Positions 34,837 through 46,298 of a stretch of 64,000 bases of DNA are shown piece by piece. The translations under genes were made by a program, and so were the position numbers. Origin of the DNA: Spinacia oleracea. Taxonomy: Eukaryota > Streptophyta > Magnoliopsida > Caryophyllales > Amaranthaceae. The notes below the pieces were generated by a model. It was not told where the DNA came from. It was given only the letters and a program-made list of their open reading frames with translations, and did no database searches. The stretch lies in the NCBI RefSeq assembly GCF_020520425.1, contig NC_079489.1:94716810-94780809 (forward strand), in the 5' to 3' direction. How positions within the stretch are numbered: position 1 is the first letter of the stretch; each line of letters starts with the position of its first letter.

Positions 34837-36636
34837 GATTTAATAAATTTTGCAAAATCGGAATATTGTAAAAATTAATTAAATCGTAATTTTGTTATTT
34901 TTTGAAAATAAAAACGATTAATTTGTTAATTTTGTGAAAAATAAATAATGCAAATGTGGTTCGTGAAATTGATATATAATTTTTTAATTAGTTGGTTCGT
35001 ATGGCACGAACCAAAGGCACGAACAAGGGGTGTGCGGTGCGTGTGGCTCGTCGTAGCCCATGGGCGCTGCCTCCCCGCAGCACAGGCGCAGCAACGCAGG
35101 CAGCCAGTAAGCGAGCTGGCGTGCCGCGCGCGCTTGCTGAGAGAGCGTGCAAGGAAGGCAGGCCTTGGCTTGCAAGCAAGCAAGGGCGTGGCTGCCTTGC
35201 CTTGCGCGCAGCGACGAGCAGCAAGCACATCACGAGCACAACAATGCCACGAGCAGCGATGTCTGCTAGGGTGTGCGGTGAGGCTTGCGAGGCATGGGCG
35301 ATGGGCTCGTGGCCTCGTAGGCCACAACGCACATGGCAGTGTTGGGCTGGGTGCAAGCCTAGCCCGCATTGCACAATTTTGGCTAATTTTGTTCGTTAGG
35401 CTTTAAAATTTAATATTTGCATTAAAATGGCTAACGGGGATAATTAATTAATATTTTATTTAACTTGGGCCGGGCCGTGAGTTTAATTAAATATTTAATA
35501 TTAAATTATCCGAAATGAAATAATGGGTTGAGTGGGAGCCGCTTAATGAAATTAAAATGAAATAATTATTTTAATTATTTTCGTAAGGCACTTTATTTTA
35601 ATTAAATTAAATTTTGATTAGAATAAATTCTAAGGATTAATAATTCGGAATTGATTAATCTTTTAGGACGCGTTTATGTGAACTTGATTTTTAAATAAAT
35701 CACGTAAATACTTGCATAATTTAATTGGGCCTTTCGTTTTAGGATACGAATGGATGAATGCAAAGAATAGATATTTTATGTAATGCAGGTACTCCAAGTG
35801 ACTAGTATGGCCAATCTAGGATAGTTAAATACGGTATGCGAACCGTTTTATCTTTGAACGTAAAGTTTTAAATATGGTATGCGTACCATTGAAATTTTGA
35901 TGTAATTTTTTTAATTATTTCAAGTATTTCTAGTTTAGAACTTTAAGTTAGCATTGAATGAAGATTCAAGACGATGCCAAGCTAACAAGATGGTGAAGAA
36001 AATTGGATGCTTCAAGACAAGAGTTTTGGGCCATACTAGTTAACCAATTTTATTTATGCACCATATATTATGAATGTAGGAATATATTATGCATGAATGT
36101 TGTTTGTATGCTCGATTAGATTTAGTTCACTAAATAATCGAACCAACATAGAAACAACTAGGTCCAAAGTAATATTGAGTTTAAAAAAAATATTACCTTC
36201 CAAATCAAGCACTTACAAAAATCTAGGGATGTAAGGTAGTAGGTTCCCGCCAAAGCGAGGTGCTATTTTAGTTGACTTAGATGGTAAGGTATCCCAAAGG
36301 AACACGTTGATTGTGGTTTTAACTCAAACAACAATGGCATATGTTGTGGCAATGGGATATATTATGGTATTAATTTATTAACCAAGAGTAATTTGGAGAT
36401 TACTAGCAATAGGTTTTTCTTCCTAGAATCTTAAAGGACTTAAGACATGCCAAAACTGCTTAAGGATTTAGGACTTTTAGGGTCTTGGAATCGTTTCATT
36501 CATTTTTGGACCATGTTTTGCTTTTGCATGAATGAAATGTTTAATAGATTTAATGATTGCATGTTAGCATTTATTTCAAAGTTATTAATTTATGAATGGT
36601 TATTTATTGCAAATTCTTTTCAAATGTAGTAATCAA
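34837..36636 (+). other. Second part of copia B leader: GC-rich block and hairpin region
   Basis: A GC-rich stretch lies at 34990-35390, at the position of the GC-rich minisatellite in copia A; its ORFs on both strands are composition artefacts. A perfect 12-bp inverted repeat, actagtatggcc (35801-35812) and ggccatactagt (36029-36040), encloses the hairpins acggtatgcgaaccgt (35831-35846) and atggtatgcgtaccat (35874-35889). Otherwise AT-rich. Confidence 0.75.
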
Positions 36637-37780
36637 ATGGCCGCAAACAAAACAACAATCAAATCATCGGAAATTTTGGATGTCGAGTTAAACTTGACTA
36701 ACTTTCTTGAATGGGAAAGGAAACTTATCAAAGTTTTAAATGTTAACGACATGCGCTATGTCATCGAACAACCTTTTCCTAGCTATTATGCGCGGGGTAT
36801 GACTCCAAAAAGGTACAGAAATTGGGCACTTCACAAGTACCTTGTCTCGGGGTTTATCCTAAAGTCTATTCCCAAAAATTGGAGAGGGAGGTTCATTACC
36901 TTTGAGCCTCATGCTCTCCTAAGTCAAATTAGGGATAGATGTCGTGTGAGGTATCAACCCAAGGGCCAAATTGGTGGCAACGGGGTGAATTGGCTAATTC
37001 AATGAGCAATCTCAAACTCATTACCCCACACTAGTCGTGCCTAGAGAACGAGCTTCTAGAGGCACAAAAGCGCATTTACTCAACTAAGATGGACAGAAAC
37101 ACACCAATTCGGTCTCATGTGAATATGATGACTGGATTATTTTTCACAATTGAGAGACTTGGTAGTTCCATCAGATAGCCAATAGCTATTGCACTTGTGC
37201 TGAATTCTCTTCATAGGGATTATGAGGGGTTTAAGATGCAATATCTCTTTAACTAGAAAGAGAACACATTTAGTGAGCTATTGGTATTGTTCGAGAAATT
37301 TGAGAGAATCCTTAAGTTCAAGCAAGACCCTTTGAATATGAAGTGCACTATATTCAAGAAAGTGTGGAAGGGGAAGAAAAGCAAGGATGCATCTTCATCC
37401 ACTCCCGGAGGGCAACTGGCGCCTTCCAAGAGCAAGATGAGGAAGACTCTTCTCCTTCAACATCACAATGCTTCAATTGTAATGAAATTGATCATTACAA
37501 ACGAGATTGCCCCAAACTTAAGGAAGAGAAGAAGGATAGAAACGTCGCTTCTCCTTCAGGTATGTATGTTATACATTGTAATCTTGGTAATTCTACTTCT
37601 TGGGTATTAGATACTGGTTTTGGCTCACACTTATGTTCCAATTCGCAGGGACTAAGGAGAAGTAGAAAGCTTGATAAAGGCAAGATGGATCTACGCGTGG
37701 GAAATGGAGCACGGATTGCTGCATTTGCCGTAGGATCTTATTTTATTTCTTTGCCTAGATACGAGCAAACACATTTATAA
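36637..37780 (+). pseudogene. Copia B gag and protease remnant
   Basis: ATG 36637 opens MAANKTTIKSSEIL with NFLEWERKLIKVLNVNDM, like copia A gag, until a stop at 37003. Other frames continue to a CCHC knuckle CFNCNEIDHYKRDC (about 37469-37510) and a protease WVLDTGFGSHLC (about 37600-37635). Several frameshifts and stops are present. Residue-level similarity to copia A gag is clear but well below identity. Confidence 0.88.
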
Positions 37781-40444
37781 CATAAATACTAAAAAGGCTA
37801 AAACTGGTGATTCTGATCTCACATATCTGTAACATTGTCGATTAGGCCATATAAACACAAAACGCAGGGAATTACTTCAAAGGAAGGGCATTCTAGAATC
37901 ATTCGACTTAGAGAAGATTGATCAATGCGAATCTCGTTTACTTGGCAAAATGACAAAGCGACCTTTCTCAAAGGTGGGAGAAAGAGCAAGCGAACTACTA
38001 GGGCTAATACATACGGACGTATGTGGGCCTATGAGTATGAAAGCTAAGGTGATTTAAGCTATTTCTTAACGTTTACGGACGATTTTAGTAGATATGGCTA
38101 TATTTACTTAATGAAACACAAGTCTGAATCGTTTTGAGAAATTCCGAGATTTCATAATGAAGTAGAGAATCAACATGGCAAGAAAATCAAAGCTCTAAGA
38201 TCAGATTGAGGAGGTGAATATCTTAGCCACGAGTTTGATGACCATGTAAAAGAATGCGGTATTCTTTCTGAATTGACTGCTCCGGGACACCTCAATGGAA
38301 AGGAGTGTCGGAACGGAGAAACAAGACCTTACTTGATATGGTCAGGTCAATGATGGGTCAAGCCGAACTTCCTTTACAATTTTGGGGACATGCGTTGCAA
38401 ACAGCAGCACTCACACTGAATCGTGCTCCGTCAAAAGCTGTTGAAAAGACTCCATATGAATTATGGACTAGTAAACTTCCAAAGTTGTCTTTTCTAAAGA
38501 TTTGGGGTTGCGAAGCATATGTCAAGCGATTAATTCTGGACAAGCTCGAACCAAAATCTGACAAATTTTTCTTAGTTGGGTATCCAAAAGAAACAAAGGG
38601 GTATTACTTCTACAAAAAGTCAGAGAACAAAGTATTCGTTGCTCGTGATGGTGTCTTTTTGGAAAGAAATTATATTTCCAAATTGACAAGTGGGAGAATA
38701 ATAGACCTCAAAGAGATTCGAGATGAACAATGAACTCTTTAGAAGCAGTTCAAGATGAAGAACCTCCAAGGCCTTCAGAAGAGCCAGTGGGAGTAGTTCC
38801 TCAAGACGTTGTTGCCCCTCGTAGGTCACATAGAACTAAGGTTCAGCCGAAAAGATGGACAAGCGTCCTCTTGACTGAAAACTTAGATGTTCTCATATTA
38901 GATAGTGATGAACCTATGACTTACAAACAGGCTATGACGAGCCCAAGCTCCACTAAATGGTTAGAGGCCATGAAATCCGAGATAGACTCCATGTATGAAA
39001 ATCAAGTCTGGGATTTGGTAGATTTGTGGGATGGGTTTACACCTATCGGTTGCAAATGGGTCTTCAAATTGAAGAAAGATAAAGATGGAATTGTATACAA
39101 ATACAAGGCTAGATTGGTAGCAAAAGGGTACATGCAATTTTACGACGTTGTCTACGATGAAACCTTTTCTCTAGTCGCTATGCTTAAGTCTATTCGGATA
39201 ATCCTTACGATTGCCGCGTTTCATGACTATGAAATATGGAAAATGGATGTCAAAACTACCTTCTTGAATGGTGTTCTTGAAGAGACCGTGTTTATAACAC
39301 AGCCGGAGGGTTTTGTCGATCAAAAGAATCAAGGAAAGGTATGCAAGCTTAAGAAATCCATTTATGGATTAAAGCAGGCATCAAGGAGTTGGAATAAACG
39401 ATTTGATGAAGCAGTCAATAAGTTTGGCTTCATCAAGAATTAGGACGAATCTTGTGTATATAAGAAATTCAGAAGGAGTAAAATTGCATTCCTAGTCTTG
39501 TATGTAGATGACATACTACTGATTGGAAACAAAATTCCTATGTTGGAGTCTGTAAATACTGGCTTGGAAAGTGTTTCTCAATGAAGGAATTAGGAGAGGC
39601 AAAATACATATTGGGCATGAAGATCTATAGGGATAGATCTAAGAGGATGATTGGACTAAGCCAGAGCACTTACATTGACAAAGTGCTAGCTAGGTTCAAT
39701 AAAATTGAAGCCAAGAGAGGCCATCTACCCATGACACATGGAAAATATCAAAGCAAGACTCAGCGTGCCAAGACATCTGATGGGCATAGAAAGATGAATG
39801 AAATTCCATACACTTTGGCTATTGGATCCATCATGTATGCTATGATTTGTACAAGGCCGGATGTTTTGTTCGCACTCATTGCAACGAGCAGGTAACAGTC
39901 AGAACCAGGTGAGGCGCATTGGACTACTGTCAAAAATATCCTAAAGTACTTGAAAAGGAATAAGGATCAGTTTCTGGTCTATGGTGGTACAGATGAGTTG
40001 ATTTCAGATCACAGTCTGGTTTTGTGTTTTGCCTCAATGGCAGAGCAGTAAGCTGGAAAAGTGCTAAGCAAAGCACTATTGCGGATTTCTACAACTGAAG
40101 CCGAGTACATTGCTGCCTCAGAAGCAGCAAAGGAAGCTGTTTGGATTCAAAAGTTCATCGAAGAACTTGGGGTTGTCCCCTCCAGTAAAGGACCAATGGC
40201 TTTGTATTGCGACAATAGCGAAGCCATTGACCAGGCAAAGGAGCCTAGGAGCCACCAGAAGTCCAAGCACGTACTGCGGTGATTTTACATACTTCGAGAA
40301 ATCGTTGAACGAAAAGAAATCGAGATTTGCAAGGTTGGAACTAAGGACAACGTTGCGGATCTATTGACTAAACCGTTGCCACAAGTAAAGTACAACGCAC
40401 ATGTAGCAACCATGGGAATCAAGCATGTTGGAGAATGGCTTTGA
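37781..40444 (+). pseudogene. Copia B pol remnant: integrase, reverse transcriptase, RNase H
   Basis: Integrase: LLGLIHTDVCGPMS, then ALRSD with a following stop, then SERRNKTLLDMVRSMM. Reverse transcriptase: KWVFKLKKDKDG, KMDVKTTFLNG, VLYVDDILLIGN. RNase H: ISTTEAEYIAASEAAKEAVW, LYCDNSEAI, then a final GEWL at 40430-40441. There is a deletion in the RNase H N-terminus (the GYxDASF region is missing near 40000). At least six frame breaks make it non-functional. Confidence 0.9.
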
Positions 40445-41285
40445 TTTTCTATGTTTTATTTTAAAACATCTGTTAGACCTGTGTTTAAAACAATTGGTTT
40501 AACCATTTCATATTTATAAAATTTCTTATTTCATATTCATTTAATTTGGTTTAGTATTAAATGAAAAGTCCAAGTGATTTAAAACATTCAAATGGGATGT
40601 CAATATGGATTCTTCGACAAAGAAACACCCACAAGTAAACTTGAATATTGAAGTCACAAAGGATCCCTAATCTAGGTCATTGAAAGGTGGACGACCAATG
40701 ACTAATGAAGATTAGATTGCAAGTAGATTTGTAGTTCGGTTTCTTGAACTAGATTGACTGGATGTCAGAATCTTTTGCATAGATACTTATTAGATCTTGT
40801 ATCGGATTGACCATGAGAACACTTTAAGAGATTAAAGTCATGTCATAAGCAGTTCTCGTGAATAGTGATTAGAACCATTCCTTAGAACAAGAGTAATTAT
40901 GATTGCTCGTTTGAGAATTAGTTTGCTCTAATGCTAGCAAAACGTCGCACCGTAAACGGAGGCTATAAAAGCAGTTATTGGGCGTACTGTGAATCAAAGT
41001 GAGTGTTCATAGATTGCAAGAATGTATTGTCCTCCTATCTTTGATAGGCTATGGCGTTGTTGTGTAACAAGGCCTCTTGGAGAGTTAGATACTGTGTAAA
41101 TGCATAACCGTGCTCAGAATGGTTAAGGCTTAACCTTCAGTAAAAGTTTAAAAGTTGAACTCAGTAATCCGAGAAACACTTCTAAACCTAATAAGGATGG
41201 CTTGGATCTTACCTTATGTTCAGCAAGTAACACTAAAAGACAAAGGAATGTGAATGCACACTTGTCTGAATGGCAAGTGGGAGAC
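40445..41285 (+). other. Copia B 3' untranslated region and polypurine tract
   Basis: No ORF of interest. Ends in ggcaagtgggagac directly before the LTR (TGAAGG at 41286). Confidence 0.75.
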
Positions 41286-42175
41286 TGAAGGAAATGTGTC
41301 CTTCACCCAAGGTGAATTAAGTCTAATACCAAGGTTCATATTAATTACGAACAATTAATTCAGTGAGATCAAGTGATCGGAACAGCTAGCTGGAGCAATG
41401 CTTCCGATCAGTGAGTTCTAATCTATATTAGGCTCACAGCCTAATCTTGACTTAACCTATAAGGTCACACCAATGGCATGTAACAGATCACCGGATAAAA
41501 TGAATCGGAAATTCATTTAATAGCTTTTCGGGAATTAGTACGAAAAAACATAATATACGATATGACGTTGGATCGGAATCGTATATCATATCGCGAATAT
41601 TCGAAAGTTGGGCAAAACGAATAATTGTATCGTATGACGGTGATTCGTCGTGTACTATATGATAAATAATAGACGTATGGCGTTCGTCGCGAATACGAGC
41701 CGCAACGAAGCTGCCGGCCCGTCGAGCCTAGCGCGCATGCGCGCAAGGCCCAACGAGCCAGCAAGCTTGTGCGCAACAAGCAGCCATCCCGCGGCACAGC
41801 GTGTGCGCGCAGCGAAGGGGCATCAACGCAGCGAGCAGAGCAAGCAAGGCCCACATCCCACTGCTGCTGCTTGGCTGCTGTGTGGGCTTCGGCTGCTATG
41901 TCGCTTCGGTGAGTGTGTCCTTGTGTGGCTGGTTAAGGCCTTGTGCCTTGGCCGGTTACACAATATAACCTTAGGGTTATATCAAGACGGATCTGAACGT
42001 GTCGGCGAACCAAATAGAGGAACAACGATTGGAGTTCTTTGTTCGTGTTCGTGGATCATAAACTCGGGAAAACACGCTTCGAATGTAAGTTTGCGTAATC
42101 TGTGCTTTATACATGTTTCCTGCCTTTGGGGATTGTTCTGCACATGTTATATGTATTTAAATGTATTCCCCTACA
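41286..42175 (+). repeat. 3' LTR of copia B
   Basis: 890 bp, starting tgaaggaaatgtgtcc and ending cccctaca. Followed by CTTCC and the resumed PMD exon. Confidence 0.9.
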
Positions 42176-44035
42176 CTTCCTGGGGTCTTTGAAGGATTTG
42201 AGGGCTATTTTGGGCCTCAACTGGGGTGGTCTGGCATACGGCCACCTTTCGTACGAGATGAAGAACGCCTCCCGGACTGCACCGGAGAGCAAGGCGAGTG
42301 TAGCTGCTTTGTGGGGCGTGCTGGAGGTATTTGGAACTCCTTGTATTTTATATTTTGTACTTGCATGTTTGTATCTTGAATTTTGTATGCATAAGACTTG
42401 ACTGGTGCCTTTACTTGCTTTTGAAGATTTGGGCGTATGAGCACTTTTAGAGCTTGGCTCCGGCTCACCCTATGGGAGCGGCTTATCCGTTTGCTGCCTC
42501 TTGGGAAGGAGCGGTGCGCAGCGACGTGTCTTTAGCGACCTTTCGCAGAGCTTTGCGGGTCTTGCCTGTTGGACAGGTATGCCTTTGTACTGTTCTGTGC
42601 TTTTATCATTGTTGTATTTGTATGCTTGTCTGAGCTATCTATCTTGTAGGTGGTCTGGCGCCCTTTTGATGGTGCACCTACACTTGCTTCGGCCATGCGG
42701 GCCTATTACTTTTAGGGACAGCGGGTTCTGTTCCGTGGGATGTACCGCCCTATGTGGTATCAGGGGAGCGGGTGACTCTTCAGCATAGTTGAGAGGGAGG
42801 TTTGTCCCTACTGATCCTCTGGAGACCATGCTGGCGTAGGTTGAGGATGTTGCCTAGCTCAATTCGGATGCTATGGAGACTAGAGGCGAGTCCGTTTGTC
42901 TCCCATGAGAGAACTTTGTGGATAGGAGAGGCCGACAAGATGACCTGTTGGCGAGGCTCGCTCCACCTGTACGCTTCGTACCGCCGGTGAGCTTTTGGAT
43001 TTGAACCTTGTATTCTTGCATTCTTGTAGTCTTGTACTTTTGAATTCTTGTATTCTTGTATTCTTGTATAATCGGGTCACTGTATGTGTGCTTGTAGGAG
43101 GAGGAGGTTGACCCTGAGGATATCCCATATGCTGGCAGGGTCATTCGCTATGTCGACTCGGATGGAGAGCAGGTGGAGGTCACTGTTCCGGTGGCCTCTC
43201 CTCCACATCGGATGGCGTACGATGTTGTACCAGAGTATTACGCCGATGTAAGTGCCTTTGTATTTTCTTGAAATTGATTGTAGTCTTGTATCTGGAAATT
43301 GATTATGAATTTTGTATGCTGGCGCCTCGGGTGAGAGTGTGTCGTTGGATGCTTGTGATTGACTCCATGAAGAGGCATTGCGTCAATCTGACCAAGAAGC
43401 TTACTGGCCGGGACATAGAGTTGCATTCATTGAATGTGAGGATTTTGTATTCTTGAAACTTGTACATGAATATCTGATTCTTGGATTTCGAATCTTGTAT
43501 AGGAGCGCCGTCGAGGTCGCATGGATTCTGTGGATAGGGGTTCCCCAGTAGAGACTTCGAGAGAGCGAGCTGGGCCGAGCTTAGGTCAGGGCCCGTGTAC
43601 TAGTGCTGGTGCCCGTCAGATGCATTCAGATGTTGATAGGGAGCTGTCCCCTCTACTTATGCTCAGCCTACCAGGCATTCGTACTCTGCTGGAGGTATGA
43701 GCAGCCAGATGCCTTTCACGCCCCCCCTGGTGTGTATTTAGGAGCGAGCAGCTCCCAGTCTTGGAGTGCAGATCCTTGGGATTGTTGGTACGAGATAGAG
43801 CAGAGGCGCTAGGCCTATGATCTTGAGATGCAGCGCCGATTTATGACGACTCCGCAGGTTTATCAGTATCCTTCCTCAGCAGGGAACTCAGCGGCCTTCC
43901 GGTACCCTTTGTATTTCGGAGCAAGAGCCAGCTACTCATGGGACAGAGCTAGACCAGGATCTTGAGCGGTACATGAGCCGGAGCAGGAACAAGGAGCATG
44001 TGATTGATGTTGCGGCTGATGATGACTCGGATTGA
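42176..44035 (+). pseudogene. 3' part of the antisense PMD gene
   Basis: Resumes in frame with SLKDLRAILGLNWGGLAYGH and ends ADDDSD-stop at 44033-44035. Introns at 42327-42426, 42577-42649, 42987-43097, 43248-about 43315 and 43436-43502 are short, T-rich and full of ttgtat words, with GT...AG borders except the acceptor near 43315, which I cannot place. Exon 4 carries a stop at 42713, a frameshift, and two more TAG and one TGA. Exon 7 is a Ser/Gly/Pro-rich tail. Confidence 0.78.
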
Positions 44036-44827
44036 TCCTGCATGGTAGCGATTTCCAGCTATGCTTTGATTGGTTTGAGGATGTATGTATGGATATTTGT
44101 GGTTTGTATTTGTATTTGGATTTGTATGGTTGGATTTTGTATGATTCGAATTTGGATTTTGTATGATTTGAACTGGTATGATTTGAATTGGTGTGGTTTG
44201 TATTTGTGTGGGTTTGAATTGAATTTCGTATGCATTGTGTGTGCTTTTGAAATTTGTGGCTATATGTATGAATGCAAAATGAAAAAAAAAATTGCCAATT
44301 GGTGTACATACCCACTATAAGCCCCCACTTTGACTGAGGTTTTTTGGTTAGAAAAAGCGCAAGTCAAAGTATATTCAACTCTTGCTTATACACATGCTGA
44401 TTCTAGCAAAAAATTCCCATTTTTTCGGGTGTACATACCCACTATAAGCCCCCACTTTGACTGAGGTTTTTTGGTAAGAAAAAGCGCAAGTCAAAGTATA
44501 TTCAACTCTTGCTTCATGCACATGCTGACTCAACTTAGGACGCCGATCTAGGACTTGAATGCTTTGAATTTGAACAAATTGACCCAAAATTGACACGAAA
44601 AGACCCGAGTGCTGATTCAGACTGCTTGAATTTGCGCGGCTTGCGGCTTTTGGAATATTTCGCATGAATTAATGGGGCTTCTCTAGCTGTCCAAGGCTAC
44701 AAAGAGCTCGTACTTGGAGTCATAAAGGGGATGTTGAGCTCTTCCTTGTTGCAGGCCTTGCGCCTGGCGGGCTATGACGCTCAGCGCAGGTGGTCCTTTC
44801 GAGTACCACCATAAGTGCTGGCGTTTG
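44036..44827. other. Tat internal spacer with duplicated PPT-like boxes
   Basis: A 127-bp unit starting gtgtacatacccactataag is present twice (44302-44428 and 44429-44555). Each contains aagcccccactttgactgag, nearly identical to the plus-strand copy of the Tat polypurine tract region at 12375. A ttgtatttg/ttggattttg-rich stretch precedes it at 44095-44225. No gene seen. Confidence 0.7.
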
Positions 44828-44935
44828 TATAAATAGGGAGCTTTCTGGATCATATTTCTTGCACCAATTCTTCTCTTCTCTTCTTTACCTTCTACTTCTT
44901 CCCAAAAAGAAAACAAACGGCTATATCATTTGAAA
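44828..44935 (+). promoter_or_regulatory. TATA promoter and leader of the DUF7745-like gene
   Basis: A TATA box tataaata (44828-44835) lies after agtgctggcgtttg. The PMD promoter has cagtgctgggt before its own TATA box, so the two look related. A CT-rich tract (cttctcttctcttctttacc) follows at 44870-44890. Confidence 0.6.
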
Positions 44936-46298
44936 ATGCCTTGAACTCTTGGCTTGGTTCGTTAGGCAAACTGGAGAAAAGGGAGCTGGATGGCATGCAT
45001 CTTGGGGTGCTCGTTTCTTTCCGATTCGTGAAACTCGACATGCATTTCATCCTTGTTGCTTTGGAGGCTTGGGATCCGATTCACCACGTTTTCCGCTCTG
45101 GTAACAATGAGGTATGTCCCCTCCCTAAAGAGTTCAGTGGTATATTAGGGTGTCCCCTTATGCTAGAGCCTTGGATGCCTAGTGTTGAAGAACACTTTTT
45201 CTTGGCCTTTGAGAGGTATTTGGGCTTGAAGGCTCCACTTTTGAGTGATGTTGTATATGGCCGAGGGGTGGATTTTTCCCTCCTTGTCACTTACTTTGCT
45301 GGGCATGGCGTCCCCAGGGTTTTCCGCTTGAGGGCCTTGAGTTTTTGTATTTTTGCTCGCTTCCTCTATTCACAGCAGGGGTTTGGCAATGGCGATGCCT
45401 CCTTAATAGAGATTGTGGAGCGGTTTGCTACTGGTAGGGACTCAATGCCGCTCGTAATTGGTGAGACATTGATGGGCCTTGATATTCTGAAGTCGAACCC
45501 TTCTTCCTTTCCATCGGGAAGTCCGGTACTACTCCAAGTAAGGATCTGGAGCTTTCTTGTATTTTGAAATTGTACTTGTATCTTGAATATTGAATATTGA
45601 ATTTTGAATTACTTTTCTTGTATTTTCCGCAAGGTCTGGCTTATGAAGAGACTCATGTTGTTGGCACCACCAGAGAACATGGAAAGCTATAATAGGAAAG
45701 GATTCACTGTGCGACCCATGATGTATGGCCGGCTTTCATTGGATGAGTGGCGTTGCGCACTCTCGGGGGTTGGATCTTGTATCAGGTGGGTAGTTCCTTA
45801 ATGGGGAATTGCAGCTATGAGATATATTCCCGGCTCTATTTCTTTGAGAGTGCCTAGCCTTACAATGTTAGTCTTCTCTACTAGCCTGCTTGAGTGATGA
45901 GACAATAATGTTTGAAGCATGAAATACCGGATTGTGCGGAGGAGCACCCGAAACCTGTTGTACTGAATGCTGATCGCCTTGAAGTTTGGAGGCGGTATTG
46001 GGTTGCCAAACCATTCTTTAATATTCAATTCCCACCTGAGCCTGCTACTCTGTCTGCGGGGTACATTGTATGGATGAAAGGTCTAAGCCAAAGGGATATT
46101 TCTCTCTCCGGCCAAGCGGGAGCCCAAGGTTCTAGAACTAGGCACCCTGCATCAATTGGTTATGAAGAAGGTGACGGGAGTGTGGCCCGTCCGGTGCTTG
46201 ACCGTTCTGGGTCCAAAGGAGGTTCGTCATCCTCCCGTCTTGGAAGACTAGCAAGTTCCTTCTCCGGCCGCTTGGGCAAGGGGAATATTGATGAATGA
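44936..46298 (+). pseudogene. DUF7745-like antisense gene of the Tat element
   Basis: Exon 1 is open from 44939 to 45537. Exon 2 runs from 45634 after a short T-rich intron (donor gtaagg, acceptor ccgcaag). The ATG at 44936 is followed two codons later by TGA in its own frame, so the start is frameshifted. Text includes VFRSGNNEVCPLPKEFSGIL, AFERYLGL, VWLMKRLMLLAPPEN and, after a broken codon, WGIAAM. The last frame (45912-46298) reads EVWRRYWVAKPFFNIQF and a Ser/Gly-rich tail. The order (a cnhvfrFgd-eltptleEf core, then wF..rL.lfapp, then W..PWW) matches what I know of DUF7745, a plant repeat-associated relative of PMD. Assignment is by resemblance. Stops near 45799 and 45897 mark it as dead. 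Confidence 0.6.

Larger units (their letters stand above)
28202..42175 (+). mobile_element. Degenerate Ty1/copia retrotransposon B, 14.0 kb including a CACTA insertion
   Basis: LTRs 28202-29166 and 41286-42175 start TGAA[T/G]GAAATGTGTCCTT and end CCCCTACA. The PBS TGGTATCAGAGCC (29168-29180) follows the left LTR, and GGCAAGTGGGAGAC precedes the right one. The flanking duplication reads CTTCA on the left and CTTCC on the right, one mismatch. The coding order gag, protease, integrase, reverse transcriptase, RNase H is the copia order, related to copia A but clearly diverged and full of stops. The LTRs differ by several large indels, so it is old. A CACTA element occupies 29886-34833 of its leader. 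Confidence 0.92.
24432..44035 (+). pseudogene. Plant mobile domain (PMD, MAIN-like) gene, antisense in the Tat element, split by two LTR elements
   Basis: Exons with GT...AG borders: 24432-24644, exon 2 in three pieces (24717-25099, 28098-28201, 42181-42326), 42427-42576, 42650-42986, 43098-43247, about 43316-43435 and 43503-44035. Diagnostic PMD text is FWEALGGFQGK, LLERWWDTTNTFHMVWGE, ITPFEFIMIMGLPF, RLFLLALVSRVM, LKDLRAILGLNWGGLAYGHL and IWAYEHF. Dropping the two LTR elements and one copy of each target duplication joins exon 2 in frame. Several stops occur (24567, 24888, 42448, 42713 and later) plus a frameshift in exon 4, so it is dead. PMD proteins occur both as host factors (MAIN/MAIL) and as retrotransposon passengers. 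Its place between Tat pol and the 3' LTR, opposite to pol, marks it as an extra ORF of the element. Confidence 0.82.

Noticed and set aside
34926-35406. Five overlapping ORFs on both strands in a GC-rich stretch
   Set aside because: The GC-rich block of the copia B leader keeps several frames open at once. No homology or start context is seen.
42854-43456. Minus-strand ORFs over the PMD exons (96 and 82 codons)
   Set aside because: Shadows of the plus-strand PMD exons and their ttgtat-rich introns.
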